Shown here: positions 49,709-61,422 of the stretch, in pieces | How positions within the stretch are numbered: the first letter of the stretch is position 1 | Layout: each line of letters begins with the position of its first letter | NCBI RefSeq assembly: GCF_003626975.1 | Contig: NZ_CP032616.1 | Coordinates: forward strand, 496,001-560,000 | From: Pseudomonas sp. DY-1 | Lineage (GTDB): Bacteria; Pseudomonadota; Gammaproteobacteria; Pseudomonadales; Pseudomonadaceae | Reading direction: 5' to 3' | DNA: 64,000 nucleotides | Position numbers and translations under genes: made by a program | Notes under the pieces: model-generated | What the model was told of the DNA's origin: nothing | Database searches by the model: none | The model's input: the letters and a program-made list of their open reading frames with translations, nothing else

Positions 49709-50199
49709 TCGGCGATCTCGGCCTTCTCGATGATCACGTCATCGACCGGGACGTCCTGGTGGCCAGCCTTCATGGTGGTGGCCACGCCCTTGATCTTGTT
49801 CACCACGTCCATGCCTTCCACGACTTCACCGAACACGGCGTAGCCCCAGCCTTGCACGGTCGGCGCGCTGTGGTTGAGGAAGGTGTTGTCGGCAACGTTG
49901 ATGAAGAACTGGGCGGAGGCCGAGTGAGGCTCCATGGTGCGGGCCATGGCAATGGTGCCGACCTTGTTGGACAGGCCATTGTTGGCCTCGTTCTTGATCG
50001 GGGCGCGGGTGGACTTCTGCTTCATGCCCGGCTCGAAGCCGCCGCCCTGGATCATGAAGTTGCCGATTACGCGGTGGAAGACGGTGCCGTCGTAGTGGCC
50101 GGACTTCACGTACTCCTTGAAGTTGGCCACGGTTTCCGGGGCTTTGTCTTCGAAGAGTTGCAGGGTGATGACGCCGTGGTTGGTGTGCAGCTTGATCAT
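49705..50199 (-). CDS. ppiB: peptidyl-prolyl cis-trans isomerase B (cyclophilin)
   Basis: The 164-residue cyclophilin without signal peptide is the cytoplasmic type that isomerises X-Pro bonds. Motifs [15 protein letters not shown] (about 41-55) and [12 protein letters not shown] carry the active-site arginine, phenylalanines and glutamine. It is upstream of lpxH in one unit and divergent from glnS. Confidence 0.95.
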   Translation of the reverse strand: MIKLHTNHGVITLQLFEDKAPETVANFKEYVKSGHYDGTVFHRVIGNFMIQGGGFEPGMKQKSTRAPIKNEANNGLSNKVGTIAMARTMEPHSASAQFFINVADNTFLNHSAPTVQGWGYAVFGEVVEGMDVVNKIKGVATTMKAGHQDVPVDDVIIEKAEIAE

Positions 50200-50321
50200 T
50201 TGGCTATTCGCTCTATCGAGAAATCCAAGGCCTGTCAGGGGATTGACAGCTTCGGCTATGATAAGCGCTTTGATTTGGCCGGCCTACCCTGAGCCGCGCA
50301 CCAGCTAGATGTAAGGACCCC

Positions 50322-51989
50322 ATGAGCAAGCCAGAGACTCCCGCCGCTTCCAACTTCCTGCGCCAGATCGTCCAGGCGGACCTGGATGCCGGCAAGCACA
50401 CCAAGATCGTCACCCGCTTCCCGCCGGAGCCCAACGGCTACCTGCATATTGGTCATGCCAAGTCGATCTGCCTGAACTTCGGCCTGGCCAAGGAATTCGG
50501 TGGTGACTGCCATCTGCGCTTCGACGACACCAACCCCGCGAAGGAAGACCAGGAGTACATCGACGCCATCGAAAGCGATGTGAAGTGGCTGGGCTTCCAA
50601 TGGGCCGGCGAGGAGCGTTACGCGTCCAACTATTTCGACCAGTTGCATGACTGGGCTGTCGATCTGATCAAGGCCGGCAAGGCCTTTGTCTGCGACCTGT
50701 CGCCGGAAGAAATGCGCGAGTACCGCGGCAGTCTGACCGAAGCCGGTAGGAACAGCCCGTTCCGCGACCGCTCAGTGGACGAAAACCTGGACCTGTTCGC
50801 TCGCATGAAGGCCGGCGAATTCCCGGACGGCACCCGTTCGCTGCGCGCAAAGATCGATATGACTTCGCCGAACATGAATCTGCGTGATCCGATCCTCTAT
50901 CGCATCCGTCATGCCCATCACCACCAGACCGGTGACAAGTGGTGCATTTACCCGAGCTATGACTTCACTCATGGCCAGTCGGACGCCATCGAGGGCATCA
51001 CTCACTCCATCTGCACCCTGGAGTTCGAGGATCACCGCCCGCTCTACGAATGGTTCCTGGAGAACCTGTCGGTCCCGGCCCAGCCGCGCCAGTACGAGTT
51101 CTCGCGTCTGAACCTGAACTACACCATTACCAGCAAGCGCAAGCTGAAACAGTTGGTGGATGAAGGTCATGTAAACGGCTGGGACGACCCGCGCATGTCG
51201 ACCCTGTCCGGATATCGTCGCCGGGGCTATACCCCAGAATCGATCCGCAATTTCTGCGAAATGATCGGCGTGAACCGTGCCAGCGGTGTGGTCGATATCG
51301 GCATGCTGGAATTCAGCATTCGCGACCATCTGGATGCCACTGCGCCGCGTGCCATGTGCGTGCTGAAGCCTCTGAAAGTGGTCATTACCAACTATCCGGA
51401 AGGCCAGGCCGAAAGCCTCGAACTGCCGCGCCATCCAAAGGAAGACATGGGCGTACGCGTCCTGCCGTTCGGCCGCGAGCTGTACATCGATGCTGGAGAC
51501 TTCGAAGAAGTCCCGCCGGCCGGCTACAAGCGCCTGATCCCGGGCGGTGAAGTACGTCTGCGTGGCAGCTACGTGATCCGTGCTGACGAGGCCGTCAAGG
51601 ACTCCGATGGCAACATCGTCGAGCTGCGCTGTTCCTACGACCCGGAGACCCTGGGCAAGAACCCCGAGGGGCGCAAGGTCAAGGGCGTCATCCATTGGGT
51701 GCCGGCCGAAGGCAGCGTCGAGTGCGAAGTGCGCCTGTATGACCGTCTGTTCCGTTCGGCGAACCCGGAGAAGTCGGAAGAAGGTGGCAGTTTCCTCGAC
51801 AACATCAATCCAGATTCCCTGCGGGTACTCAGTGGTTGCCGTGCCGAGCCTTCCCTGGCTAATGCGCAGCCGGAGGATCGCTTCCAGTTCGAGCGCGAAG
51901 GCTACTTCGTTGCCGACCTGAAAGAGACTCGGCCCGGTAAGCCGGTGTTCAACCGCACCGTGACCCTGCGCGATTCCTGGGGGCAATGA
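50322..51989 (+). CDS. glnS: glutaminyl-tRNA synthetase
   Basis: GlnS charges tRNA-Gln. The 555-residue class I enzyme has the HIGH-type motif [20 protein letters not shown] (about 33-52) and the KMSKS-like [11 protein letters not shown] (about 268-278), followed by the two-barrel anticodon domain. Its last bases overlap the cysS start region (ATGATG at 51986-51991). Confidence 0.97.
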   Translation: MSKPETPAASNFLRQIVQADLDAGKHTKIVTRFPPEPNGYLHIGHAKSICLNFGLAKEFGGDCHLRFDDTNPAKEDQEYIDAIESDVKWLGFQWAGEERYASNYFDQLHDWAVDLIKAGKAFVCDLSPEEMREYRGSLTEAGRNSPFRDRSVDENLDLFARMKAGEFPDGTRSLRAKIDMTSPNMNLRDPILYRIRHAHHHQTGDKWCIYPSYDFTHGQSDAIEGITHSICTLEFEDHRPLYEWFLENLSVPAQPRQYEFSRLNLNYTITSKRKLKQLVDEGHVNGWDDPRMSTLSGYRRRGYTPESIRNFCEMIGVNRASGVVDIGMLEFSIRDHLDATAPRAMCVLKPLKVVITNYPEGQAESLELPRHPKEDMGVRVLPFGRELYIDAGDFEEVPPAGYKRLIPGGEVRLRGSYVIRADEAVKDSDGNIVELRCSYDPETLGKNPEGRKVKGVIHWVPAEGSVECEVRLYDRLFRSANPEKSEEGGSFLDNINPDSLRVLSGCRAEPSLANAQPEDRFQFEREGYFVADLKETRPGKPVFNRTVTLRDSWGQ

Positions 51990-53374
51990 TGGCGCTGTCG
52001 ATCTACAACACCCTCAGCAAGGCCAAGGAGCCATTGCAGCCGCTGGTCGGCAACCAGGTGCGCATGTATGTCTGCGGCATGACCGTCTATGACTTCTGCC
52101 ACATTGGCCATGCCCGTGTGATGGTCGCATTCGACGTGGTTGCGCGCTGGTTGCGCCATCGTGGCTACGATCTCACCTACGTACGCAACATCACCGACAT
52201 CGACGACAAGATCATCCGTCGCGCCAACGAGAATGGCGAGCCGTTCGAGGCTCTGGTGGATCGCATGATTGCGGCGATGCATGAGGATGAGGCGCGTCTC
52301 TCTGTGCTGCGTCCGGATATTGAGCCGCGCGCCACTGGCCACATCGCCGGTATGCACGAGATGATCCAGACCCTCATCGACAAGGGTTTCGCTTACGCGC
52401 CAGGCAACGGCGACGTGTACTACCGCGTCGGCAAGTTCGAAGGCTACGGGAAGTTGTCACGGCGCAAGATCGATGAGCTGAAGATCGGTGCGCGTATCGA
52501 AGTGGACGAAATCAAGGAAGACCCGCTGGACTTCGTGCTCTGGAAAGGCGCCAAGCCGGGTGAGCCGAGCTGGGCGTCGCCTTGGGGGGCGGGTCGTCCG
52601 GGGTGGCACATCGAGTGCTCGGTAATGTCCACTTGCTGTCTTGGCGAGACATTCGACATCCATGGTGGTGGTCCGGACCTCGTGTTCCCGCACCATGAGA
52701 ACGAGATTGCGCAGAGCGAAGCGGCCACCGGCAAGCTTTACGCCAAGTCCTGGATGCATGCCGGCGCGGTACGTGTCGATGGCGAGAAGATGTCCAAGTC
52801 GCTGGGCAACTTCTTCACCATTCGCGAGGTGCTGGAGAAATATCACCCTGAGGTGGTTCGCTATCTGCTGGTGTCTAGCCACTACCGTAGTCCGATCAAT
52901 TATTCCGAAGAGAGCCTCAAGGAAGCGAAGGGCGCTCTGGAGCGCTTCTATCACGCCCTCAAGGGGTTGCCTGATGTCGCGCCGGCAGGCGGTGAAGCTT
53001 TCGTCGAGCGCTTCGCGGCAGCCATGGATGATGACTTCAATAGTCCGGAAGCCTGCGCGGTGCTCTTCGAGATGGTGCGTGAGGTCAATCGACTGCGCGA
53101 TGGCGACCTTCAGGCTGCTGCTGCCCTGGCGGCGCGGCTCAAGGAATTGGCCGGCCTGCTCGGTGTGCTTCAGCTGGAGCCGGATGCCTTCTTGCGCGCA
53201 GGTGCTGAAGGCAAAGTGGATGCAGCTGAGGTCGAGGCGCTGATTCAGGCGCGGTTGCAGGCGCGTTCCGACAAGAATTGGGCTGAGTCCGACCGTATCC
53301 GCGACCAACTGACCGCCATGGGGGTCGTGCTGGAAGATGGCAAGGGTGGCACTACCTGGCGCTTGGCTGACTAG
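51989..53374 (+). CDS. cysS: cysteinyl-tRNA synthetase
   Basis: CysS charges tRNA-Cys. The 461-residue class I enzyme has the zinc cysteine and HIGH motif in [20 protein letters not shown] (about 26-45), further zinc ligands in HIECSVM and [10 protein letters not shown], and KMSKSLGNF. The ATG at 51989 is used; the one at 51986 would give a 4-base overlap with glnS. The two synthetase genes form one unit. Confidence 0.97.
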   Translation: MALSIYNTLSKAKEPLQPLVGNQVRMYVCGMTVYDFCHIGHARVMVAFDVVARWLRHRGYDLTYVRNITDIDDKIIRRANENGEPFEALVDRMIAAMHEDEARLSVLRPDIEPRATGHIAGMHEMIQTLIDKGFAYAPGNGDVYYRVGKFEGYGKLSRRKIDELKIGARIEVDEIKEDPLDFVLWKGAKPGEPSWASPWGAGRPGWHIECSVMSTCCLGETFDIHGGGPDLVFPHHENEIAQSEAATGKLYAKSWMHAGAVRVDGEKMSKSLGNFFTIREVLEKYHPEVVRYLLVSSHYRSPINYSEESLKEAKGALERFYHALKGLPDVAPAGGEAFVERFAAAMDDDFNSPEACAVLFEMVREVNRLRDGDLQAAAALAARLKELAGLLGVLQLEPDAFLRAGAEGKVDAAEVEALIQARLQARSDKNWAESDRIRDQLTAMGVVLEDGKGGTTWRLAD

Positions 53375-53388
53375 TTTGATTGCCCAAT

Positions 53389-53420
53389 AAAAAAGGCCGC
53401 ACTTAGCGGCCTTTCTTATT
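53389..53420. terminator. bidirectional terminator between cysS and folD
   Basis: AAAAAAGGCCGC and GCGGCCTTTCTT enclose ACTTA; T-rich on both strands, serving convergent genes. Confidence 0.9.
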
Positions 53421-53432
53421 TCTGTTTGCGCC

Positions 53433-54287
53433 TCAGGCGTGGAGCGTTTCAGCGGCGTAGAGGGTGTTTTCCAGCAGGCATGCACGAGTCATGGGGCCGA
53501 CGCCGCCGGGAACCGGAGTGATCCAGCTGGCGCGCTGTTCAGCTACGTCATATTCCACGTCGCCAACCAGCTTGCCGTCGTCCTGGCGGTTGATGCCGAC
53601 ATCGATGACGATGGCGCCGGGCTTGATCCACTCGCCCTTGACCAGGCCCGGCTTGCCAGCGGCCACTATCACCAGGTCCGCATTGCCCACGTGTCCGGCC
53701 AGATCCTTGGTGAAACGATGGGTGACGGTCACGGTGCAGCCGGCCAGCAGCAGTTCCAGAGCCATGGGGCGGCCAACGATGTTGGAGGCGCCCACGACAA
53801 CCGCGTTCATGCCATAGAGGTTTGCGCCGGTGCTCTCCAGCAGGGTCATGATGCCCTTCGGGGTGCAGGGGCGGAGCAGGGGGATGCGCTGCGCGAGGCG
53901 GCCGACGTTATAAGGGTGGAAACCATCTACATCCTTGTCGGGATGGATGCGCTCAAGCAGCTGCGAAGCATCCAGGTGCTCCGGCAGCGGCAGCTGGACC
54001 AGGATGCCGTCAATGGCCGGGTCTTCATTGAGGCGGTCGATCAGCGCCAGGAGTTCGGCCTGGCTGGTGCTGGCGGGAAGGTCATGCGCTTCGGAGAGAA
54101 AGCCGACTTCCTCGCAGTCCTTGCGCTTATGTGCGACGTAGACCTGGGAGGCGGGATCGCTGCCGACCAGGATCACGGCGAGACCGGGAACGCGAAGTCC
54201 CTGCTGGCGACGCTCGGCGACACGTTGGGCTATCTGCTGGCGGAGGCGGGCGGCGATCGTTTTGCCGTCGATCAGTTGTGCGGTCAT
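53433..54287 (-). CDS. folD: methylenetetrahydrofolate dehydrogenase / methenyltetrahydrofolate cyclohydrolase
   Basis: FolD interconverts 5,10-methylene- and 10-formyl-tetrahydrofolate with NADP. The 284-residue protein has the catalytic lysine in [13 protein letters not shown] (about 50-62), QLPLPEH, and the nucleotide-binding [18 protein letters not shown] (about 163-180), and the end signature [11 protein letters not shown]. It is transcribed away from the tRNA genes. Confidence 0.97.
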   Translation of the reverse strand: MTAQLIDGKTIAARLRQQIAQRVAERRQQGLRVPGLAVILVGSDPASQVYVAHKRKDCEEVGFLSEAHDLPASTSQAELLALIDRLNEDPAIDGILVQLPLPEHLDASQLLERIHPDKDVDGFHPYNVGRLAQRIPLLRPCTPKGIMTLLESTGANLYGMNAVVVGASNIVGRPMALELLLAGCTVTVTHRFTKDLAGHVGNADLVIVAAGKPGLVKGEWIKPGAIVIDVGINRQDDGKLVGDVEYDVAEQRASWITPVPGGVGPMTRACLLENTLYAAETLHA

Positions 54288-54418
54288 GACGCTAGATTAA
54301 CCATCGGGAAGGGCTAAAAAGGGCGCGTATTCTCGCATGGAGGGGCGGGCGGGCAAAGGCGGCTGGTCAGCATTTTCCCGTAAGCTCTTTATCTTTCTGA
54401 TTTTTTTCAATTTTCCTG

Positions 54419-54445
54419 TTGACGAGGTGTGGGGCTGGCTATAAC
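54419..54445 (+). promoter_or_regulatory. promoter of the tRNA cluster
   Basis: TTGACG (54419-54424) and TATAAC (54440-54445), a short spacer of 15-16 bases, followed by a GC-rich stretch (GCGCCCCGC) typical of stringently controlled stable-RNA promoters. Confidence 0.65.
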
Positions 54446-54550
54446 ATGCGCCCCGCTTGTCGAGCACAGCCTGTCGCTGGGTGAGATGGCAAGGGTGGAT
54501 CCAGGTGATTCAGCTCAAGCCAAAGCTTTATAGTCTGCTCGCAGATTTAA

Positions 54551-54627
54551 GCGCCCGTAGCTCAGCTGGATAGAGCATCCGCCTTCTAAGCGGATGGTCG
54601 CAGGTTCGAGTCCTGCCGGGCGTGCCA
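54551..54627 (+). tRNA. tRNA-Arg (anticodon TCT)
   Basis: A full cloverleaf: acceptor GCGCCCG with CGGGCGT, anticodon loop CTTCTAA, T-loop TTCGAGT and encoded CCA end. Confidence 0.97.
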
Positions 54628-54660
54628 CTTGGCACATTTGGCACAAGCAATGCGTAATAT

Positions 54661-54737
54661 GGTGGGCGTAGCTCAGTTGGTAGAGCACAGGATTGTGGCT
54701 CCTGGTGTCGTGGGTTCGATTCCCATCGTCCACCCCA
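54661..54737 (+). tRNA. tRNA-His (anticodon GTG), copy 1
   Basis: The cloverleaf has the extra 5' G (G-1) typical of tRNA-His, the anticodon loop TTGTGGC and an encoded CCA. It is identical to the copy at 54998-55074. Confidence 0.97.
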
Positions 54738-54750
54738 TATTCGAGAGAAC

Positions 54751-54775
54751 GCCAGGCCGCGCGCCTGGCGTTTTC
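54751..54775 (+). terminator. terminator after tRNA-His copy 1
   Basis: GCCAGGC and GCCTGGC enclose CGCGC and are followed by GTTTTCGTTT. The tRNA-Leu lies beyond, so it may be leaky or tRNA-Leu may have its own start. Confidence 0.7.
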
Positions 54776-54794
54776 GTTTCAAGCGTTGCCTCTA

Positions 54795-54879
54795 GCGGAC
54801 GTGGTGGAATTGGTAGACACACTGGATTTAGGTTCCAGCGCCGCAAGGCGTGAGAGTTCGAGTCTCTCCGTCCGCACCA
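54795..54879 (+). tRNA. tRNA-Leu (anticodon TAG)
   Basis: An 85-base class II tRNA with acceptor GCGGACG with CGTCCGC, anticodon loop TTTAGGT, a long variable arm and encoded CCA. Confidence 0.97.
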
Positions 54880-54997
54880 TGATGTTCGAGTCGTGCTGAA
54901 TGGCGGATGATCCGCTGGTTCTTGACGATTCTGGTTGTTGAACGGGTTGGTCCCAGTGGACCTCCGTTGCCGATGAAAATCGGTGAATAGGTAATAT

Positions 54998-55074
54998 GGT
55001 GGGCGTAGCTCAGTTGGTAGAGCACAGGATTGTGGCTCCTGGTGTCGTGGGTTCGATTCCCATCGTCCACCCCA
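54998..55074 (+). tRNA. tRNA-His (anticodon GTG), copy 2
   Basis: Same sequence as the copy at 54661-54737, including short flanks on both sides. Encoded CCA is present. Confidence 0.97.
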
Positions 55075-55085
55075 TATTCATGTAG

Positions 55086-55113
55086 GCGCCAGGCTCAATG
55101 CCTGGCGTTTTCA
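55086..55113 (+). terminator. terminator after tRNA-His copy 2
   Basis: CGCCAGGC and GCCTGGCG enclose TCAAT and are followed by TTTTCATTT. It ends the tRNA cluster. Confidence 0.85.
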
Positions 55114-55318
55114 TTTCCGGGCCGTGCGGTGCGTCCCGTCGCGGCAGGGAGTTCGAGTCGTTGCCTGTCAGCGAAGCATCCTGATTTCTGTTTCTTCTAT
55201 CCCTTCCTTTTGCCGGCTGTTTCTGCTGGGTGACTTCTGTAAATCGACCCACTAGAATGCATGCCCTTGATTCTGGGGCCGGAACGGCCGGCTAATGTCT
55301 GTGCAACGAGGAATATCC

Positions 55319-56629
55319 ATGCAAGTTTCTGTAGAAAGCACCTCCGCTCTTGAGCGCCGCATGACCATCGGCGTGCCGGCCGAGCGCGTCGAGGACGAAG
55401 TGACCAAGCGCCTGCAGCAGACTGCCCGCCGCGCCAAAGTTGCCGGTTTCCGCCCGGGCAAGGTGCCGATGAGCGTCATTCGCCAGCGCTTCGAAGATTC
55501 CGCTCGTCAGGAAGTTCTGGGCGATTTGATCCAGTCCTCCTTCTATGAAGCTGTGGTTGAGCAGAAGCTGAACCCGGCTGGCGCTCCGGCCGTCGAGCCG
55601 AAAGTGTTCGAGAAGGGCAAGGACCTGGAATACATCGCTACCTTCGAAGTATTCCCCGAATTCCAGGTTGCCGGCTTCGAAGGTATCGCCATCGAGCGCC
55701 TGCAGGCTGAAGTTGGCGACTCTGACGTCGACAACATGCTGGACGTGCTGCGCAAGCAGAACACCCGTTTCGAGGCTGTTGAGCGCGCTGCCGAGAATGG
55801 CGACCAGCTGAACATCGACTTCGTTGGCAAGATCGATGGCGAAGCCTTCGCTGGCGGTACTGCCAAGGGCACCCCGCTGGTGCTGGGTTCCGGCCGCATG
55901 ATCCCGGGCTTCGAAGAGGCTCTGGTTGGCGTCAAGGCTGGCGAAGAGCGCGTGATCAACCCGACTTTCCCGGCTGATTACCAGAACCTGGACCTGGCCG
56001 GTAAGACCGCCGAGTTCACCGTGACCGTCAACAGCGTTTCCGCTCCCCAGCTGCCGGAGCTGAACGACGAGTTCTTCTCCCTGTTCGGCATCAAGGAAGG
56101 CGGCCTGGAAGGCTTCCGCACCGAAGTTCGCAAGAACATGGAGCGTGAACTGCGTCAGGCCACCAAGTCCAAGGTGAAGAACCAGGTAATGGACGGCCTG
56201 CTGGCTGCCAACCCGGTTGAGGTTCCGAAGGCCCTGATCGGTAACGAAGTCAACCGTCTGCGCGTGCAGGCTGTTCAGCAGTTCGGTGGCAATATCAACC
56301 CTGAGCAACTGCCGGCTGAGCTGTTCGAAGAGCAAGCCAAACGTCGTGTCGTGCTGGGTCTGATCGTCGCTGAAGTGGTCAAGCAGTTCGAGCTGAAGCC
56401 TGACGAAGCCCGCGTGCGTGAGCTGATCGAAGAGATGGCTTCCGCTTACCAGGAGCCGGAACAAGTCGTGGCCTGGTACTACAAGAACGACCAGCAGCTG
56501 AACGAAGTCCGTTCTGTTGTGCTGGAAGAACAAGTTGTAGATACTGTCCTGCAGAAGGCCAACGTTACCGATAAAGCGGTTTCCTACGAAGAGGCAGTCA
56601 AGCCGGCAGAAGCTCCGCAAGCCGACTGA
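55319..56629 (+). CDS. tig: trigger factor
   Basis: Trigger factor binds the ribosome exit and folds new chains, with prolyl isomerase activity. The 436-residue protein has the ribosome-binding tail [12 protein letters not shown] (about 44-55), an FKBP-like domain (about 150-245, [17 protein letters not shown]) and the C-terminal chaperone arms. The ATG at 55319 follows GAGGA; an upstream in-frame codon is rejected. It leads the tig-clpP-clpX-lon series. Confidence 0.97.
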   Translation: MQVSVESTSALERRMTIGVPAERVEDEVTKRLQQTARRAKVAGFRPGKVPMSVIRQRFEDSARQEVLGDLIQSSFYEAVVEQKLNPAGAPAVEPKVFEKGKDLEYIATFEVFPEFQVAGFEGIAIERLQAEVGDSDVDNMLDVLRKQNTRFEAVERAAENGDQLNIDFVGKIDGEAFAGGTAKGTPLVLGSGRMIPGFEEALVGVKAGEERVINPTFPADYQNLDLAGKTAEFTVTVNSVSAPQLPELNDEFFSLFGIKEGGLEGFRTEVRKNMERELRQATKSKVKNQVMDGLLAANPVEVPKALIGNEVNRLRVQAVQQFGGNINPEQLPAELFEEQAKRRVVLGLIVAEVVKQFELKPDEARVRELIEEMASAYQEPEQVVAWYYKNDQQLNEVRSVVLEEQVVDTVLQKANVTDKAVSYEEAVKPAEAPQAD

Positions 56630-56652
56630 TTGTTCCGCCTCCTTCGAGTACA

Positions 56653-56684
56653 CCATAAGCCAGCCTCCGAGCTGGCTTATGCGT
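56653..56684 (+). terminator. hairpin terminator after tig
   Basis: ATAAGCCAGC and GCTGGCTTAT enclose CTCCGA, followed by GCGTCTTT. The T-run is short, so read-through into clpP is possible. Confidence 0.75.
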
Positions 56685-56725
56685 CTTTAAGACATGACTA
56701 TTCAATTAGGGAGTGATCGCAGGAC

Positions 56726-57367
56726 ATGTCCCGCAATTCTTTTATGCAGCAAATGCCTGACATCCAAGCCGCTGGCGGCTTGGTGCCGATGGTGATCGAG
56801 CAGTCCGCCCGTGGTGAGCGCGCCTACGACATCTACTCGCGCCTGTTGAAGGAGCGCGTAATTTTCCTGGTGGGCCCGGTCGAGGACTACATGGCCAATT
56901 TGGTGGTGGCGCAGCTTCTGTTCCTCGAGGCTGAGAACCCCGACAAGGACATCCAACTCTACATTAACTCTCCGGGTGGTTCGGTTACCGCCGGCATGTC
57001 GATCTACGACACCATGCAATTCATCAAACCCGACGTTTCGACCCTTTGCATTGGTCAGGCGTGCAGCATGGGTGCGCTGTTGCTGGCTGGTGGTGCTGCA
57101 GGCAAGCGTTACTGCCTGCCGCATTCTCGGATGATGATTCACCAGCCGCTGGGCGGCTTCCAGGGCCAGGCGTCGGATATCGAGATTCACGCCCGTGAAA
57201 TCCTGACCATCCGCGAGCGCCTGAACAAGATCCTGGCTGACCACTGTGGCCAGCCTATCGACGTGATTGCCCGCGATACCGACCGCGACAACTTCATGAG
57301 CGGCGACGAAGCAGTCAAATACGGCCTGATAGATCAGGTGCTCAACAAGCGCCAGATCGCGGGTTAA
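56726..57367 (+). CDS. clpP: ATP-dependent Clp protease proteolytic subunit
   Basis: The serine protease chamber of ClpXP and ClpAP. The 213-residue protein has Ser114 in [11 protein letters not shown], His139 in SRMMIHQP and the aspartate in [13 protein letters not shown], the usual triad. It is followed by clpX after 109 bases. Confidence 0.97.
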   Translation: MSRNSFMQQMPDIQAAGGLVPMVIEQSARGERAYDIYSRLLKERVIFLVGPVEDYMANLVVAQLLFLEAENPDKDIQLYINSPGGSVTAGMSIYDTMQFIKPDVSTLCIGQACSMGALLLAGGAAGKRYCLPHSRMMIHQPLGGFQGQASDIEIHAREILTIRERLNKILADHCGQPIDVIARDTDRDNFMSGDEAVKYGLIDQVLNKRQIAG

Positions 57368-57476
57368 GCCCATCCGCAGGACCGCGGCCGGAGAATATCC
57401 GGCCGTTTCGCGGGGTTGAAAATGCCCGCATTTGCCTTCATCTTGTGTTTCACGCCTACCCGATTGGATCGATCGA

Positions 57477-58757
57477 ATGACTGACACCCGCAACGGCGAG
57501 GACAACGGCAAGCTGCTTTATTGCTCCTTCTGCGGCAAAAGCCAGCACGAAGTGCGCAAACTGATTGCCGGTCCCTCCGTATTTATCTGCGACGAGTGCG
57601 TCGACCTGTGCAATGACATCATCCGTGAGGAGGTGCAGGAAGCCCAGGCCGAGAGCAGTGCGCACAAGCTGCCCGCGCCAAAGGAAATCCGCAACATCCT
57701 CGACCAGTATGTGATTGGCCAGGAACGTGCGAAGAAAGTGCTCGCGGTAGCGGTGTACAACCACTACAAGCGTCTGAACCAGCGTGACAAGAAAGATGAT
57801 GTCGAGCTGGGCAAGAGCAACATCCTGCTGATCGGCCCGACCGGTTCGGGTAAGACCCTGCTGGCCGAAACACTGGCTCGTTTGCTGAATGTTCCCTTCA
57901 CCATCGCCGATGCGACCACCCTCACTGAGGCTGGCTACGTTGGCGAGGACGTCGAGAACATCATCCAGAAGTTGCTGCAGAAGTGTGACTACGACGTCGA
58001 GAAGGCCCAGATGGGGATCGTCTACATCGACGAAATCGACAAGATTTCCCGTAAGTCCGATAACCCGTCGATTACCCGCGATGTTTCGGGTGAAGGCGTG
58101 CAGCAGGCGTTACTGAAGCTGATCGAGGGCACCGTTGCCTCAGTTCCTCCGCAGGGTGGACGCAAGCATCCGCAGCAGGAGTTCCTGCAGGTCGACACCC
58201 GCAACATCCTGTTTATCTGTGGTGGTGCGTTTGCCGGGCTGGAGAAAGTAATCCAGAACCGTTCCACTAGAGGTGGCATCGGCTTCAACGCAGAGGTTCG
58301 AAGCAAGGACCTGGGCAAGAAGGTGGGTGAGGCTCTCCGCGAAGTCGAGCCGGAAGATCTGGTGAAATTCGGCCTGATCCCCGAGTTCGTCGGCCGTCTG
58401 CCAGTCATCGCTACTCTCGACGAGCTGGACGAAGCTGCGCTGATGCAGATTCTCACCGAGCCGAAGAATGCGCTGACCAAGCAGTACACCAAACTGTTCG
58501 AAATGGAAGGTGTAGACCTCGAGTTCCGTCCCGATGCTCTCAAGGCCGTTGCCCATCGTGCGCTCGAGCGCAAGACTGGTGCTCGTGGCCTGCGTTCCAT
58601 CCTCGAAGGAATTCTGCTCGACACCATGTATGAGATTCCCTCTCAAACAGATGTAAGCAAGGTAGTCATCGACGAAAGTGTCATCGAAGGATCGTCCAAG
58701 CCTCTGTTGATCTACGAGAACAACGAGCAGCCTGCTAAGGCGGCGCCTGACGCTTGA
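57477..58757 (+). CDS. clpX: ATP-dependent Clp protease ATP-binding subunit ClpX
   Basis: ClpX unfolds tagged proteins and feeds them to ClpP. The 426-residue protein has the N-terminal zinc domain ([11 protein letters not shown] and CDECVDLC), Walker [13 protein letters not shown], Walker [10 protein letters not shown], and the [20 protein letters not shown] loop. The ATG at 57477 (MTDTRNGED) is chosen on homology; an upstream in-frame codon has no ribosome site. Confidence 0.97.
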   Translation: MTDTRNGEDNGKLLYCSFCGKSQHEVRKLIAGPSVFICDECVDLCNDIIREEVQEAQAESSAHKLPAPKEIRNILDQYVIGQERAKKVLAVAVYNHYKRLNQRDKKDDVELGKSNILLIGPTGSGKTLLAETLARLLNVPFTIADATTLTEAGYVGEDVENIIQKLLQKCDYDVEKAQMGIVYIDEIDKISRKSDNPSITRDVSGEGVQQALLKLIEGTVASVPPQGGRKHPQQEFLQVDTRNILFICGGAFAGLEKVIQNRSTRGGIGFNAEVRSKDLGKKVGEALREVEPEDLVKFGLIPEFVGRLPVIATLDELDEAALMQILTEPKNALTKQYTKLFEMEGVDLEFRPDALKAVAHRALERKTGARGLRSILEGILLDTMYEIPSQTDVSKVVIDESVIEGSSKPLLIYENNEQPAKAAPDA

Positions 58758-58761
58758 TGAA

Positions 58762-58790
58762 ACAAAGGGGCCTGCGGGCCCCTTTGTATT
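58762..58790 (+). terminator. intrinsic terminator of clpX
   Basis: AAAGGGGCC and GGCCCCTTT enclose TGCG-type bases, ending in TTTGTATTT. Confidence 0.88.
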
Positions 58791-58803
58791 TCCTGCCTCA
58801 AAG

Positions 58804-58832
58804 CTTGTTTTTTCCCGGGCCTAACCCCATCT
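58804..58832 (+). promoter_or_regulatory. heat-shock (sigma-32-type) promoter of lon
   Basis: CTTGTTT (58804-58810) and CCCCATCT (58825-58832) are 14 bases apart and match the RpoH form CTTGAAA-N11-16-CCCCATNT, with full agreement in the -10 half. Confidence 0.8.
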
Positions 58833-58890
58833 TAGGGCCAAGGGTTTTCCCATCTGTTTACGGCCTTAGGGCCGCCGTAGAGCTGATACC

Positions 58891-61287
58891 ATGAATACGA
58901 CTGCTGAATTACCTCTCCTGCCATTGCGCGATGTCGTCGTCTATCCGCACATGGTCATCCCGCTTTTCGTAGGGCGTGAGAAATCCATCGAAGCACTCGA
59001 GGCTGCGATGACGGGGGACAAGCAGATTCTCCTGGTTGCCCAGAAGAACCCCGCCGATGACGATCCGGGCGAAGACGCCCTGTATCGCATGGGCACCGTC
59101 GCCACTGTGCTCCAGTTGCTGAAACTGCCGGACGGTACCGTGAAGGTGCTGGTTGAGGGCGAGCAGCGTGGCTCGATCGAACGTTTCATCGAAGTGGATG
59201 GGCATTGCCGCGCCGAAGTCAGTCTGGTCGATGAAGTCGATGCGGGCGAACGCGAATCCGAAGTATTCATCCGCAGCTTGCTCAGCCAGTTCGAACAGTA
59301 TGTGCAGCTGGGCAAGAAAGTGCCTTCCGAGGTGCTCTCCTCGCTGAACAGCATCGACGAGCCGGGCCGTCTGGTGGACACCATGGCTGCTCATATGGCG
59401 CTCAAGATTGAGCAGAAGCAGGAAATTCTCGAGCTGACTGATCTATCCGAGCGCGTTGAGCATGTGCTGGCGTTGCTGGATGCCGAAATAGACTTGTTGC
59501 AGGTCGAGAAGCGCATTCGTGGTCGCGTCAAGAAGCAGATGGAGCGCAGCCAGCGTGAGTACTACCTGAATGAGCAGATGAAGGCCATTCAGAAGGAGCT
59601 GGGCGACATCGATGAAGGTCACAACGAAGTCGAAGAGCTGAAGAAGCGCATCGACAACGCCGGCCTGACCAAGGAGGCAATGGCCAAGGCCAATGCCGAG
59701 CTGAACAAGCTGAAGCAGATGTCGCCGATGTCTGCTGAAGCGACTGTAGTGCGCTCCTACATCGATTGGCTGGTCAATGTGCCGTGGAAGGCCGAGAGCA
59801 AGGTTCGCCTGGACTTGGCCAAGGCCGAAGACATCCTCGATGCCGACCATTACGGTCTGGATGAGGTCAAGGAGCGTATCCTTGAATACCTCGCCGTGCA
59901 GAAGCGCGTGAAGAAGGTAAAAGGCCCCGTACTTTGCCTGGTTGGCCCGCCCGGCGTGGGCAAGACCTCACTGGCCGAGTCCATTGCCCGTGCCACCAAT
60001 CGCAAGTTCGTACGCATGGCCTTGGGTGGTGTGCGCGACGAGGCTGAAATCCGTGGCCACCGCCGCACATATATTGGTTCCATGCCGGGTCGCCTGATCC
60101 AGAAGATGACCAAGGTTGGCGTGCGCAACCCCCTGTTCCTGCTCGACGAAATCGACAAGATGGGCAGCGACATGCGCGGTGATCCTGCGTCTGCACTGCT
60201 GGAAGTGCTCGATCCTGAGCAGAATCACAACTTCAACGACCATTACCTGGAAGTCGATTACGACCTCTCGGACGTGATGTTCCTCTGCACCGCCAACTCC
60301 ATGAACATTCCGGCCCCGTTGCTGGACCGTATGGAAGTGATTCGGTTGCCGGGTTACACGGAAGACGAAAAGGTAAACATCGCGGTCAAGTACCTCGCAC
60401 CCAAGCAGACCAAAGCCAACGGTCTGAAGAAGGGCGAGCTGGAATTCGACGAGGCAGCCATCCGCGACATCATTCGCTACTACACCCGCGAAGCCGGTGT
60501 GCGTAGCCTTGAGCGCCAGATTGCCAAGGTTTGCCGCAAGGCCGTGAAGGAGCATGCCCGTGAGAAGCGCTTCGCTGTACAGGTCACGGCTGAATCCCTC
60601 GAGCATTTCCTGGGCGTGCGCAAATATCGCTACGGGCTGGCCGAGCAGCAGGATCAGATCGGTCAGGTGACTGGTCTGGCCTGGACCCAAGTTGGTGGTG
60701 AGTTGCTGACCATCGAGGCCGCGGTCGTTCCCGGCAAGGGCCAGTTGACCAAGACCGGTTCGCTGGGTGACGTGATGGCAGAGTCCATTACGGCTGCGCT
60801 TACCGTGGTTCGCAGTCGTGCGAAGAGCCTTGGTATTCCCGCCGACTTCCATGAAAAACGCGACATTCACATTCATATGCCTGAAGGGGCCACTCCGAAG
60901 GATGGCCCGAGCGCCGGCATCGGAATGTGCACGGCCCTCGTTTCAGCCATGACGCAGATTCCGGTTCGTGCCGATGTAGCCATGACCGGGGAAATCACCT
61001 TGCGTGGCCAGGTGCTCGCGATTGGTGGTTTGAAAGAGAAGTTACTGGCTGCGCATCGTGGTGGAATCAAGACCGTGATCATTCCCGAAGAGAATGTGCG
61101 CGATCTCAAAGAAATTCCCGAAAATATCAAGCAAGACTTGGCGATTAAACCGGTTAAATGGATTGACGAGGTCCTGCAAATTGCGCTGCAATACGCCCCG
61201 GAGCCCTTGCCCGATGCGGCTCCGGAGATGGTTGCAAAGGATGACAAGCGCGAGACTGATTCCAAGGAGCGAATCAGCACGCATTAG
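58891..61287 (+). CDS. lon: ATP-dependent Lon protease
   Basis: Lon degrades misfolded and regulatory proteins. The 798-residue protein has the N-terminal LAN domain, a coiled region, the AAA module ([13 protein letters not shown] at about 353-365; [10 protein letters not shown]), and the protease domain with the Ser in [10 protein letters not shown] and Lys in [11 protein letters not shown]. The promoter upstream is of the heat-shock type. hupB follows with its own promoter. Confidence 0.97.
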   Translation: MNTTAELPLLPLRDVVVYPHMVIPLFVGREKSIEALEAAMTGDKQILLVAQKNPADDDPGEDALYRMGTVATVLQLLKLPDGTVKVLVEGEQRGSIERFIEVDGHCRAEVSLVDEVDAGERESEVFIRSLLSQFEQYVQLGKKVPSEVLSSLNSIDEPGRLVDTMAAHMALKIEQKQEILELTDLSERVEHVLALLDAEIDLLQVEKRIRGRVKKQMERSQREYYLNEQMKAIQKELGDIDEGHNEVEELKKRIDNAGLTKEAMAKANAELNKLKQMSPMSAEATVVRSYIDWLVNVPWKAESKVRLDLAKAEDILDADHYGLDEVKERILEYLAVQKRVKKVKGPVLCLVGPPGVGKTSLAESIARATNRKFVRMALGGVRDEAEIRGHRRTYIGSMPGRLIQKMTKVGVRNPLFLLDEIDKMGSDMRGDPASALLEVLDPEQNHNFNDHYLEVDYDLSDVMFLCTANSMNIPAPLLDRMEVIRLPGYTEDEKVNIAVKYLAPKQTKANGLKKGELEFDEAAIRDIIRYYTREAGVRSLERQIAKVCRKAVKEHAREKRFAVQVTAESLEHFLGVRKYRYGLAEQQDQIGQVTGLAWTQVGGELLTIEAAVVPGKGQLTKTGSLGDVMAESITAALTVVRSRAKSLGIPADFHEKRDIHIHMPEGATPKDGPSAGIGMCTALVSAMTQIPVRADVAMTGEITLRGQVLAIGGLKEKLLAAHRGGIKTVIIPEENVRDLKEIPENIKQDLAIKPVKWIDEVLQIALQYAPEPLPDAAPEMVAKDDKRETDSKERISTH

Positions 61288-61300
61288 CCGGGGGGCTTTC

Positions 61301-61330
61301 TTGACACATTTTTCGAGCCCTTGTTATAAA
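61301..61330 (+). promoter_or_regulatory. sigma-70 promoter of hupB
   Basis: TTGACA (61301-61306) and TATAAA (61325-61330) are separated by 18 bases, a near-consensus promoter that suits an abundant protein. Confidence 0.82.
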
Positions 61331-61422
61331 GCGGCTCTTATGTGTTAGCAGGCCATCCAGCACCCGCTTTGCTTACACCAAACAACTAAGAAACAACTCA
61401 ACAGAAATAAGGGGACTTAAGA

